From NCBI GenBank assembly GCA_019054805.1, contig JAHQIY010000001.1, positions 8,818,501-8,882,500 on the forward strand: a DNA stretch of 64,000 nt, in the 5' to 3' direction. Numbering within the stretch: the first letter of the stretch is position 1; each line of letters opens with the position of its first letter. A program made the position numbers and the translations under genes. The notes beneath the pieces were generated by a model. It ran no database searches and was not told the DNA's origin. It was given only the letters and a program-made list of their open reading frames with translations. Below, piece by piece: positions 1 through 9,111 of the stretch. The DNA is from Brachionus manjavacas. Its lineage: Eukaryota; Rotifera; Eurotatoria; Ploima; Brachionidae.

Positions 1-741
1 ATGAAAATATTAATTGTTGGGTTACAATTTTATGTCAAATAACAAGCACTTTAATTAAGATTTACGTTGTTTTGCTCTAATATGACTCTATGGTGATCAT
101 GTCAAATAATCCATAATGATTATTTAATCGAAATAAGCACAAGTAAATAACTATTTAAAAATTATAAAGAAAGCTCATTAGGAATACAAAAGTTTGTTTG
201 TTTTTAATTTTTTTCTTAGCTAAAGAATAAAATTTTAAATTTTACCACGAATTGTAAAATTTTTGCAAAAAGCATGATTGACCACAAGCAAACAAATTCA
301 TACAAATAAAACCCAGCTGCTTTTTGAATATAAATCTTTGTTTTTTAAAGAAAAATATTTTCCACTAATGACTGAGTCGAATTTTCACTTTTCTGATAAT
401 CTATCAAAAGATTAAATTCAAAAGAATTAATGAGATTTAAGAAATTTAATTTTCTTAAGGTCAGAAAACGAAATCTTTTATTATTATTTTAATTAAACTC
501 TTAATTTTTTGCAAAAGTTTTTTATTGTCTGAAATGATTTTCATTTTAAAATAAAAGCTATTTATTTATTAATTTTTAATTAGAAATTCGAAATCTCTGT
601 AGAGCAAATTTTGAAAAAAATTTCTGCTCAAATGTTAGAATAAAATTTTGACTTTTTGGGCTTCTATAAAAATTTTTACTCACTTTTAACATTTTAAAGA
701 CTAAAGAATTTTTTTCGCTAGTGATTTAGATTCAGCTAAAA
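1..741. other. Gene-free AT-rich upstream region
   Basis: No open frame with protein-like composition is visible on either strand. The sequence is A/T homopolymer-rich and probably holds the 5' flank of the membrane-protein gene that starts at 742. I see no recognisable promoter element. Confidence 0.5.
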
Positions 742-2259
742 ATGGCCTGTATAATCTATTTAATATTTTTACTTATAAAATTAATAAATTGTAACCGTGA
801 AATAAATAAAATTTTAGTCAATGATTTGAATATAATAGCAACGAAATTAGACGAGATACCGGAAACAAATTTGAATTTAAAGCTAGTCTTAGTATCTCAA
901 GAATGCAGCAATGCTCGTCTAAAGTGGAGCATTCAAAACCCGCTATCCAAATCGGATTCCAAACCCAAACCAAAACAAGAATCAGATGCAAAAATTTTTG
1001 GTTTTCAAGTTGTCGTTCGCGAATACTTGGAACAAAAGGGAAGAAAAGTCCAAGAAGTATTAAGCTCAGAAGAAGTTATGATGAAAAAAAAAGACAAAAC
1101 TCTCAAAGTCTATAGTTCAAAGTTTATTGACTCGCGACAAAACAAATTCAAGCTGGTCAATTTATTGCGCAAGGACAAGGCTTCTTATCTAATCTGTTTG
1201 ATAATATACATGGATGTGACTGAGAGTGTCGCTTTTGAGAAACAATGTGTTGCCTTCAGTCTTCCGGTTATTTCAGATGACTTAAAATGTCAAAGTGACC
1301 AAGATTTTAAAAATGCTCCCAAAAAGTCACTTGGCAAAAAGTTAGTTACTCCAATGACAAAATTAATGGCAAGCAGCTCTACAATTGGAGATATCGAAGA
1401 CTTCAATGTTTCACAGAACTTGGATATTTTAAATCAAACAGTTTTGAATTCAATGGAAAAATTGAAAAAAAATTCTCCGATTTTGTCTCAGCACAACTGT
1501 GAGAACACATCAACATGTCGGCATTATTCCAATTTAATAATCGCTTTTGTGATCTGCGGAGTTCTTTTGGGGACAAACATTTTTATGTTCACAATCATCA
1601 TCATTCAAAATACCATAAAACTTGGTTTTCTGAAACGTAAACTTAATCTAATTAAGAATAACCCTAAGCTTTTTCATCCGTCTAATTTCGATCCTAATGA
1701 TCGAACCTTGATTAGTCTTTACGACAATAAGCACAGGTTTACCAGCTTTAAAAGTGCCTTGTGTCTTTCTTGTTCTGATTTTATGCAACTTATTTGTTGC
1801 GGTGTATTTAGAAATAGATTGAGCTCGAACCAAAGCAAAGTAGATGGATTAAAAAATATAGAAAATTTTGGCATTCACAATGAGCCAATTTACGATTCGG
1901 ATATTAACCAAAGTTGCACGACAATCACAAGACCTGGTTATATCTTGCAAGTGCCCAATTCTTCGTCTTCAGAGAGCTCAAGTGACATATCGACCCCATT
2001 TAATAAAGAGAAAATTCCACACCATAAATTTAAAAAATCAGAAAACCAAAACACAAAAAAATTCAACTCCAATATTGAAGAAAAAAAGCTGAAGAGAAAT
2101 AATTTATTGCAAAATAAATATGTTTACGAAGAGAGAGATGTCGGTTTGTTCAATCAGGCATACGCTGTTTCCGAATTTAGACAAACCGAAGACTTGAAGA
2201 ATCATTTGGCATACCAGCAGAACAATGTATATGGCCATCAAATTAGTTCGGCTTTTTAA
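742..2259 (+). CDS. Single-pass type I membrane protein with a possible fibronectin-III-like ectodomain (unknown function)
   Basis: This is a single-exon frame of 505 residues starting at ATG 742. Residues 1-17 are hydrophobic and read as a signal peptide. Residues about 45-175 have a beta-sandwich look: an ARLKWSI strand, GFQVVVREYL, then KASYLICLIIYMD and a paired cysteine near 169. This resembles a degenerate fibronectin type III domain, which is my inference from spacing and not a firm match. A low-complexity stalk follows, with cysteines at 253 and 259. A single strong transmembrane helix lies at about 264-288 (LIIAFVICGVLLGTNIFMF). The cytoplasmic tail of about 215 residues is basic next to the membrane and carries a Ser/Glu-rich patch (SSSSESSSDIS) and a Lys-rich stretch. 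An AATAAA signal sits at 2315-2320. I do not recognise the family; cell-surface adhesion or signalling is plausible only from topology. Confidence 0.75.
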   Translation: MACIIYLIFLLIKLINCNREINKILVNDLNIIATKLDEIPETNLNLKLVLVSQECSNARLKWSIQNPLSKSDSKPKPKQESDAKIFGFQVVVREYLEQKGRKVQEVLSSEEVMMKKKDKTLKVYSSKFIDSRQNKFKLVNLLRKDKASYLICLIIYMDVTESVAFEKQCVAFSLPVISDDLKCQSDQDFKNAPKKSLGKKLVTPMTKLMASSSTIGDIEDFNVSQNLDILNQTVLNSMEKLKKNSPILSQHNCENTSTCRHYSNLIIAFVICGVLLGTNIFMFTIIIIQNTIKLGFLKRKLNLIKNNPKLFHPSNFDPNDRTLISLYDNKHRFTSFKSALCLSCSDFMQLICCGVFRNRLSSNQSKVDGLKNIENFGIHNEPIYDSDINQSCTTITRPGYILQVPNSSSSESSSDISTPFNKEKIPHHKFKKSENQNTKKFNSNIEEKKLKRNNLLQNKYVYEERDVGLFNQAYAVSEFRQTEDLKNHLAYQQNNVYGHQISSAF

Positions 2260-2580
2260 AAATTTTCATTTTTCAATTAAGAATTTAAATTATTTCTGTA
2301 AGTTTTCAAAGCTAAATAAAGATTTCGAAATTGCTTGACCAATTTTTTGTTGGCTGGTAAACATAGCTCAAACTATTAAGGAAGAGTGTAAGTTTTCTAA
2401 AAAAATAAATTTTTTGTTTTAAAACTGTATAATAAAATGTAAATAAAATTTTTGCTTGTTTTATTTTTAAAGTTTTTTTAAATAAAAAAGAACCATGATT
2501 TTTTTTAATGGAACATTGAAGAAAAAAGTACAGTTCCATGTTTTAAGGAATGTATTTATATTTTTTGGTCATCTTAAGGG

Positions 2581-4100
2581 AAAGTTATCACAATTTTTTT
2601 TGTTATATCACAAGATCTCGAATTAGTTTCACCTTTAGTTACCATCTTTAACCATTGCGTAAACAAAGGTATTGTCATTGACGAATGGCGACTTGGTAAC
2701 ATCACGCCAATCCCGAAAGTGCAGAATCCAGCTACACCTAGCGACATGCGACCAATTGCCATCACTTCGACGCCATGTAAGATCATGGAGCGCATTATCA
2801 CCAAGCAGATATTGCGCCTTGTTCGTGTAAGGCTTCTCACTAACAAGCAATTTGGCTTCTTAACTGGTAGAAGCACCACCGATGCATTGATTATGGTATA
2901 AGATGAATGGGGAAAAGCTACCAGAAGGTGATAGGAATTTTCTTCGACTTCGCCAAGGCATTCGACTTAGTTGACCATGAGCGACTCATTATCAAGATCG
3001 AGTCTATGCTTCCTCAATGGCTAATCACTTGAATTGCAACTTGGCTGTCACATCGTAAGCAACGAGTTGTCTACAGAGGTAAGGCAACAAAATGGCGAGA
3101 TGTACGTGCTGGTGTTATTCAGGGCAGTGTCCTTGGACCTATCCTATTCCTCCTCTTCATACTCGACATCAATGAGTACCTGCCTTTTGGAGTTGAGTTA
3201 CTAAAGTACGCCGACGACATCCTAGCTTACATTGTAGGAAACACATTTGGCAACATCCCTCAAGAAATATTTGATGCCGTTCAACGCTGGTGTGTTGATA
3301 ATAAGATGCGCTTAAACGTGGGCAAGTGCAAAGTGATCTTCATTAATCCCCCGCGCGTACTCGGCTCAAGTGTTCCTACTGTTTATCTGCTCGGCCAAAT
3401 GCTTGAGACAGTCAAGTCCTATAAGTATCTCGGCTTTGAGCTTTCTGACTCGCTCGACCTCGATCTCCAATGGAGACGTGTACGCTCAATTGTCAGCCCT
3501 ATCGAGTTCTTGCTCAAGCAGCTTAAACTCAATGGCTGGTCTACGCCGATGCTCATTTGTGTATACCGAGCATATTGTCTCAGCCACTTTACGTACAGCG
3601 CCGTAATGCTTACTTCAACCTCTGCTGCTGCTAAGTGTGAGATGAACGCTTTCAACTCCCGTTTATTGCGAATCATGGGAATCGATGATCAGACTGCAGG
3701 CTCCTACAAACTCCTCCCAATCGCCGAGTTTATAGACCATGTCTGCGAACAAACACTCAATAGAATTCTGGCTGACCCAAACCATCCCATCACGTCATGT
3801 CAACCACGCAACCTTCGCTTGAACGCACGCTTCCCTTTCCAAACAAGAAAAGCAAACAAGGCTGCTTATCACAACAGCTTCTTACAGAAGTTCCTTCGAA
3901 AACTTCGCAACGATTCCAACAGCCAAAACGCGAGAGCTAGTCTCTATCTTGTTTAATCATATAACTAGTTTATAATTTATAATTTATATTTTTGTAGCAA
4001 TTTACGATATGTCTGACAATTCTTACTTTATATTTTAATAACAATTATTGTACAATTAGATTTAATTCTCAAATCAATAATTTTTAATCAATAAAACGTT
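2581..4100 (+). mobile_element. 5'-truncated, broken non-LTR (LINE) retrotransposon: reverse transcriptase relic
   Basis: The reverse-transcriptase core of a LINE is readable but in two frames. Frame 1 (2581-2901) gives DEWRLGNITPIPK, MRPIAITSTPCKIMERI and GFLTGRSTTDALIM, then ends at a stop (2899-2901). Near 2900 the reading shifts to the frame of 2934, giving FFDFAKAFDLVDHERL (catalytic Asp motif A). A nonsense TGA follows at 3030-3032, where Trp is expected. Then come IQGSVLGPILFLLFI (motif B), LLKYADDILAY (YADD, motif C) and KSYKYLGFEL, with an open C-terminus to TAA at 3954-3956. No endonuclease domain precedes it, as expected for a 5'-truncated insertion. A possible AATAAA lies at about 4090. 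Base composition is clearly more GC-rich than the flanks. The exact clade (CR1/Jockey-like) is not assigned, and both edges are approximate. Confidence 0.88.
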
Positions 4101-4336
4101 TGAAACTCAAGATAAATGAATTTTTTTTAATTTTGCTTTGTTTCCCCTAGACTGCAAAAAAACATCATTGTTTTAAATGTAATAATTATTAATTCTGTTT
4201 AAAGTCTATTTTGAGACCAGTTTGATTGAAATCAGCAGACAATTTTTCTAGATAATCCGTAAAAAAAAGGCTTTCAAATTTAAACTTTAATTCAGTCCAT
4301 CTAAAAGAACGTTTATTGAAGATATTTTATACCAGA

Positions 4337-4482
4337 GTTGTTTAAAAGCCACAAGTCTAAAGTCAAGCCCAAGTCGGGACTTTTTTTTTCAAATGTCTGA
4401 GCCAAAGACTTTTATTCTGATTATTTAAAAATAAAATAAAATATGTTCGGGCTCGGACTTTAATTTGGAACTTTTAAACAAC
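4337..4482. repeat. Foldback/MITE-like inverted repeat
   Basis: The 12-bp outer arms are perfect: GTTGTTTAAAAG (4337-4348) is the reverse complement of CTTTTAAACAAC (4471-4482). Inside them the complementarity continues imperfectly for about 25-30 bp (TAAAGTC and AGCCC blocks on both sides), leaving a loop of roughly 60-70 bp. Such a structure is typical of small non-autonomous foldback elements. Flanking TATAC strings occur on both sides, but I cannot prove a target duplication. Confidence 0.5.
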
Positions 4483-4696
4483 TATTTTTTTATACTGTTT
4501 AATTAAAAAATAAGGGTATTCACCTCATTTAAATTTTTTTTTAAACCAATTTTATAAAACTTAAGACATGAAAAGGTTCCTAAAATAAGAATCTTATGAC
4601 GAACAAACTAAAAATGCTGAATATAATAAATAATAAATAATATAATTGCTCTTAGTCCTAAAAAGACGATTTTTACATAAATTTGTGTCTTAGTTA

Positions 4697-4765
4697 GCGA
4701 CATGTCACCATAGTAGAAAAAAAGGGCATAAAAACGTTTGTTTAAAAAACATGTCCGATTTCATT
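4697..4765 (+). repeat. Dispersed repeat with palindromic GACATGTC core, copy 1
   Basis: The block begins GCGACATGTCACCATAG (4697-4713), continues with an A-rich segment, and ends with a second ACATGTC near 4750. A related block with the same order of motifs is at 5903-6006. The core GACATGTC is self-complementary. Confidence 0.4.
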
Positions 4766-5900
4766 ACTTTAATGAGACACATTTTAAACTGGGTTACCAA
4801 CTTTCAAACCCTAAATTCTAATTTCAGTTTACTTTTATCTTCTTCGAAGTCTTTTTGTTTCGGTCTTTAGCAAGAAGTCTTTACCATCTGATTTTCTATA
4901 TTAATTAAATTCGAACTAAACATTGGATAATAAAAAGTGCATTTATTTGAGTGCAGAAATAGTCAAGTATTACCAGCGCTGTTTTGGAGGATCTCTATGA
5001 ATTCATAAGTTCATTATCACTGGAGGTAGTCTCGTGTAAATGTACTTTTTTAATTACCACATGTTATGACTACAAAGTGCATATTGAGGGAGAGAGTGGC
5101 TATGTGAGTCTCTCTCTGAAAAGAGACTTAACCCCCAAATACAACACACACATAAACACACAAAAAAAAAAACAAGGTCTTTCAGATTAAAAAACTTTCG
5201 GGTTCAAAAAGTTTTTTAACTAATAGTCTCATAGGAATGTTCTTAAAATTGTAAGAGAAAATCTATATTAATTAAATAACCACCAATTAATGAAAAAAAT
5301 TGTTGAAGAAAAGACTTGAATTTTCAAAACTAAACTGGAATTGATTACCTTTTTAATAATACTTCATATTATTTTTTTATTATACCAACTATCGTTAACA
5401 TATCATTTATTTGAATTTTTAGTTTTGTTGAAAATATATATGCACTGTTATTTTTTAAACCGCAGAAAAGGTAATATCACAAAAAATGTAGGTTTATCAA
5501 CATCAAATGTAGAAAGAAGTAGAATGTAAGCTTACAAAAAATGATGTAAAATTACGTTATTTCGAGTCAAATTTGTCTAATTTTGTCTAATTTTTCCTAC
5601 AAAAATTTGATTTATATTAAATTCTTTTTAGTTTAATAACAATTTTTTCGCAACTTGAAATTTTACATTTTTTACATTTCATTGGATAATTTTACACAAA
5701 ATAATGTTATAAACTGCAAAATAAGGTAATGAAATTTTTGTAACAAAATTATATTTTCATTTACATTCGCTGGTTTCGGAGTTGCTTGTTTCATTTTAAA
5801 TTCTAATATTTTTTATATAAAAGAGCATATCAATTTCTCAAAGGGTTTAATAATTTTTATAAAAAATCTATACAGAATTTTTTTTTAAATTTATCAAGCT

Positions 5901-6007
5901 AAGTGACATGTCGTCATAGTCGAAAAAGGTCAAAATGAAAACCAGAATTCGATACCTAAGAACATGTCGCTTTAGCCGAATAACCAACTATAGTGAAATG
6001 TCACTAA
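5901..6007. repeat. Dispersed repeat with GACATGTC core, copy 2, inverted ends
   Basis: The left end has GTGACATGTCGTCATAG (5903-5919), an internal AACATGTCGCTTTAG lies at 5961-5975, and the right end has CTATAGTGAAATGTCACTA (5988-6006). The right end is an imperfect inverted copy of the left, so the unit looks like a small foldback element related to the block at 4697. Confidence 0.4.
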
Positions 6008-6472
6008 AATTGGGCAATTACGTTAATACTTTGGATTTTTATTAGAATTAAATAATAATTTACTGATAATTTTTTTTTTGCATCTAAAACTGTCTTGTAT
6101 CCTCTCTATTTAAAAAAAATTAATGGACTAACAGAGAATAATAAGAAATAAAACATGCACTATTTGAAATTGTTATGAAATTTTATTTTTTTTTGTGTAA
6201 TTTCTTTTGTAGTTACCAAGAGCATTATTTTTACTAGATTTCTTCCTAAAAAAAAGGTTTAAACATCATAAACTTTAGATCAAAATCAAGAAAATAACCT
6301 TTATGAGAAGAAAATGACTTTTTTGAAAAGAATAATTGCTTGATTTTTCTATATAGACACAAGTTGCATCTCAGACAGTAATAATATTTTCTTCGTTTAC
6401 TTGAAGAAGCTTTTTACTTAATTCAGAAGTATATTTAATCTGAATTTCACCTAAATAAAAAATATTAAATTT

Positions 6473-6530
6473 ATTTATTTATTATTTATTTGTTTTCTGT
6501 ACCGAGCTAAAGCTCCTTCAGAATAAGTTA
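6473..6530 (-). repeat. LINE/SINE 3'-tail fragment, family B
   Basis: Read on the minus strand it gives TCTGAAGGAGCTTTAGCTCG, in which GAGCTTTAGCTC can form a hairpin, followed by GTACAGAAAACAAATAAATA and A/T microsatellite. Related copies occur at 33781-33815 (+) and 61444-61480 (+). A short hairpin followed by an (AAAT)n-type tract is typical of non-LTR retroelement 3' ends. Confidence 0.5.
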
Positions 6531-6604
6531 AAAATAAAATAATAAAATAAAAATAAAATTAAAGTTAATAAAATGAGATAAAAAAAAAAAAGAATCAAAA
6601 TAGA

Positions 6605-7375
6605 GTAAATAAGCTAAAAAAATGAAAGTTGAAAAGACATAAATTGGAAAAGATTGTTACATGTGGCAAATGTTTAAATAGTTCAAGTTTCAGGAAAAAA
6701 AGAAGAAATAGTAAGGTAGCAATTACACAATGGATAAATAATAAATTATTATTTAACTTAAATTTACCTCTAGATAAATGCGTTAAGCCGATATTTTTAG
6801 GAACAAAATTTTTTATAAGTCTTTCTCGAATAAATGAAATTAGCCTTGTGACAGTTGTATATTGTGTTTTTTTAAATTGAAATAGATGCAAAATCTTTGC
6901 TATAGAAAGACCTTATAATGAAAACAAGTTTTAAAAGAATAATTCATTTTATCTTTCTTAATACCCAATCTAAGTCTTGCCAAAGACATAAACACTGAAT
7001 CACTTTTTGATACCGAATAAGGCCAATCACCATCAATTGACTGCAATAATATGCTTAACTGATCCGATTTTAGCCCAGTTAAAGAATGACATCGGTCATT
7101 ATCAAACATAATTTTGTAATCAATTGATGTTTTTTGATTTTCTTGTTTAAGTAAACTCAATTTGTTTGGATGGTCAATTAAAAGAGTAGATTCTAGCATT
7201 ATATTTAATTTATATAAAGCATTCATAGCAAACGTATTTGAACTTTTTTAAATCAACCTTTATTGCTATAAAGTATTTTTTAAGTTTTTCACTAATGCGA
7301 CGACGATATTTTTTTATAACTCCTTTTTGCAGAAATCAGTCCTCAGACCACATTCAGCACACTTTTCAATAGTTT
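6605..7375 (-). pseudogene. Decayed DDE transposase, PIF/Harbinger-like (DDE_Tnp_4 type)
   Basis: On the minus strand a cysteine-bearing N-terminal stretch (KCAECGLRTDF at about 7350, later YVCYECFI) leads into CHSLTGLKSDQLSILL and LARLRLGI (7226-6900). After a frameshift comes RERLIKNFVPKNIGLTHLSR (6891-6595 frame). A further frame change gives NNLFQFMSFQLS near 6610-6650, resembling the segment just after the first catalytic Asp. The motifs FVPK-x-G-x-x-H-x-SR and SLTGL are ones I associate with Harbinger-like transposases of invertebrates. There are at least two frameshifts and the catalytic core is mostly lost, so it cannot be active. The subfamily is from memory, not from a search. Confidence 0.55.
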
Positions 7376-7379
7376 TGGG

Positions 7380-8305
7380 CAATTTTTATTCTAAAATTAA
7401 TTAAATAAAACTAGGAAAAAGATTTTGGAATATTGAAAAATGATTTTAATCAGTTTTTTTGAATATGTATTTATAGTTTAAAAAAAAAATTAAATTTTCT
7501 ATTAAGAAATTAAAAAAAAGCATTTCTTTTGGTTTTCATATTTTAATTCAATTTTTTTCAGTCGATTTTTTCCATAACATCATGAAAATTTGTATCTAAG
7601 TAAATTTTTAGATGCTGAATACGAATTTGAACTTAATTTTTTGAAATTCGATTGTGGAAACCCTTAAAAAAAACGTCAAAGTACAAAAACTAACAAAAAC
7701 TTTGAATTAAAATATCTCACTCATAACAAAAATTTTATTAAATTTTGATAATGCACTTTAAACTAGACTTTATTCTTTTTCATAATTGTATTTGATGTAT
7801 TTTTTCGAGTGTTCAGTTCTTGAGATTTTCTTGCTCAAAAAAATTGTATTTTATAAGTATCCCTACTTTGAGTGCGTATATCTCTGGAATGGGACAATTT
7901 GGAAAAAAAATAAATTTATATTTTTAACACACAAGAACTCTATTTTATTAGTAAGTGTAAATAAGGTTAATATGTGGATGTGAAAATACGTGCAAACCGT
8001 CCTTTACTATTTTTATAATTGGATTATTTTTCAGTTAAAAAATTTATGAATTATTTAATTTTTTTAATTTATGATAAAAATTTGTCTTAATTTCAGTAAT
8101 TTTAAAAAGAAATGGACGCTTTAATGCTTTTGATAAAACACATCAAAGACAATCAAAATGATTGATTAAGGAGATTTAATATAAAGACATGATTTTATAA
8201 AATAAAATTAATTTATTTACAAAATTTAGCACAATTCAGAGCTTTTAAATTATACATCATAAAACTTCGTCATTTATAAAACTAAATATTTGTCACATTT
8301 TTGGC
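7380..8305. other. Intergenic, nothing recognised
   Basis: AT-rich sequence between the transposase relic and the 3' end of Rab30. A 65-codon open frame at 7786-7983 is hydrophobic and Phe/Tyr-rich, as expected for random AT-rich DNA. Confidence 0.45.
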
Positions 8306-9111
8306 TTAACAGCAATTAAACATTTTAGTGGAATTTACATCATTTTTCAAAATTTTTGTGTCATTTTTGCGAGTATCAAGATATTCGTTTGCTTGTTTAA
8401 GCAATGTTTCGGTAAGTTCAGTAAATATCTTTTCCACATTTGCGCTCTCTTTGGCCGATGTTTCGATAAACTTCATATTATGCTTCTGGGCAAATAATTC
8501 TCCTATGTGATACGGAATTTCTCTGTTGTCTGTTAAATCACTTTTATTACCTAGAATCAGATTTAAAAAAAAAAAATTACATGCTGAAAAGTCATCATAC
8601 CTACTAAGATTAAAGTAACACGGTCATTTAAATGCTGTCTTAATTCCCTTAGCCATTCTGGTAAGCGGTCGAACGATGGTTGATTGCTGATATCGTATAC
8701 TATAATAATAGCGTTAGCACTTCTATAATATGATTGAGTTATTGTTCGAAATCTCTCTTGACCGGCTTCAATTTGTAGAAAATTTATTAAAAGGTTTTCA
8801 CCTAAAAAAAATATTTTTGTTACCAGTATCCCAAATTTGAAGCTTTTTTAAAAAATTAAAATAAATTATTTTGCTTTCATTTAACTTTTACCTTTATTCG
8901 TTCTCCTTTTATTTCCATATTTTTAATCATAAAATCAACTCCAATCGTTGCTGCTTGGCCGATTGGGTAAACTCCTTGACAAAATCGGCGTACCAAGCAT
9001 GTTTTTCCTTATAAATGAACTTTAAAAATATGAAATAAAAAAATATGAATTTTTACCTACGCCTGCTTCCCCTATTAAAACAACTTTAAACAAAAACTTA
9101 TAATCATCCAT
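8306..9111 (-). CDS. RAB30: Rab30-type small GTPase
   Basis: Five exons (9057-9111, 8892-9007, 8824-8842, 8601-8765, 8306-8550) join in frame to 199 residues. The protein begins [20 protein letters not shown] (P-loop), then [16 protein letters not shown] (switch I), LQIWDTAGQERFR (switch II), VGNKSDL (guanine specificity) and ETSAKES. It ends with the double-cysteine prenylation signal NCC. Rab30 orthologs share the [11 protein letters not shown] start and the LPEWLRE segment, which is why I choose Rab30 over Rab18 or Rab43. Rab30 acts at the Golgi. Exon 3 is only 19 nt and encodes the WDTAG turn. A TTTTTTTTAG just 5' of the start codon looks like a splice acceptor. The catalytic Gln of AGQ is present, so the GTPase should be functional. 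Confidence 0.93.

Larger units (their letters stand above)
4101..6470. other. Intergenic, repeat-bearing
   Basis: There is no supportable gene here. The stretch holds a foldback element (4337-4482), two GACATGTC-type repeats (4697 and 5903) and an A/C-rich simple tract near 5140-5175. Short open frames at 4984-5190 and 5341-5529 have no protein-like composition. Confidence 0.5.

Noticed and set aside
4984..5190. 68-codon open frame
   Set aside because: Its end is an A/C-rich simple repeat and it has no motif or splice context.
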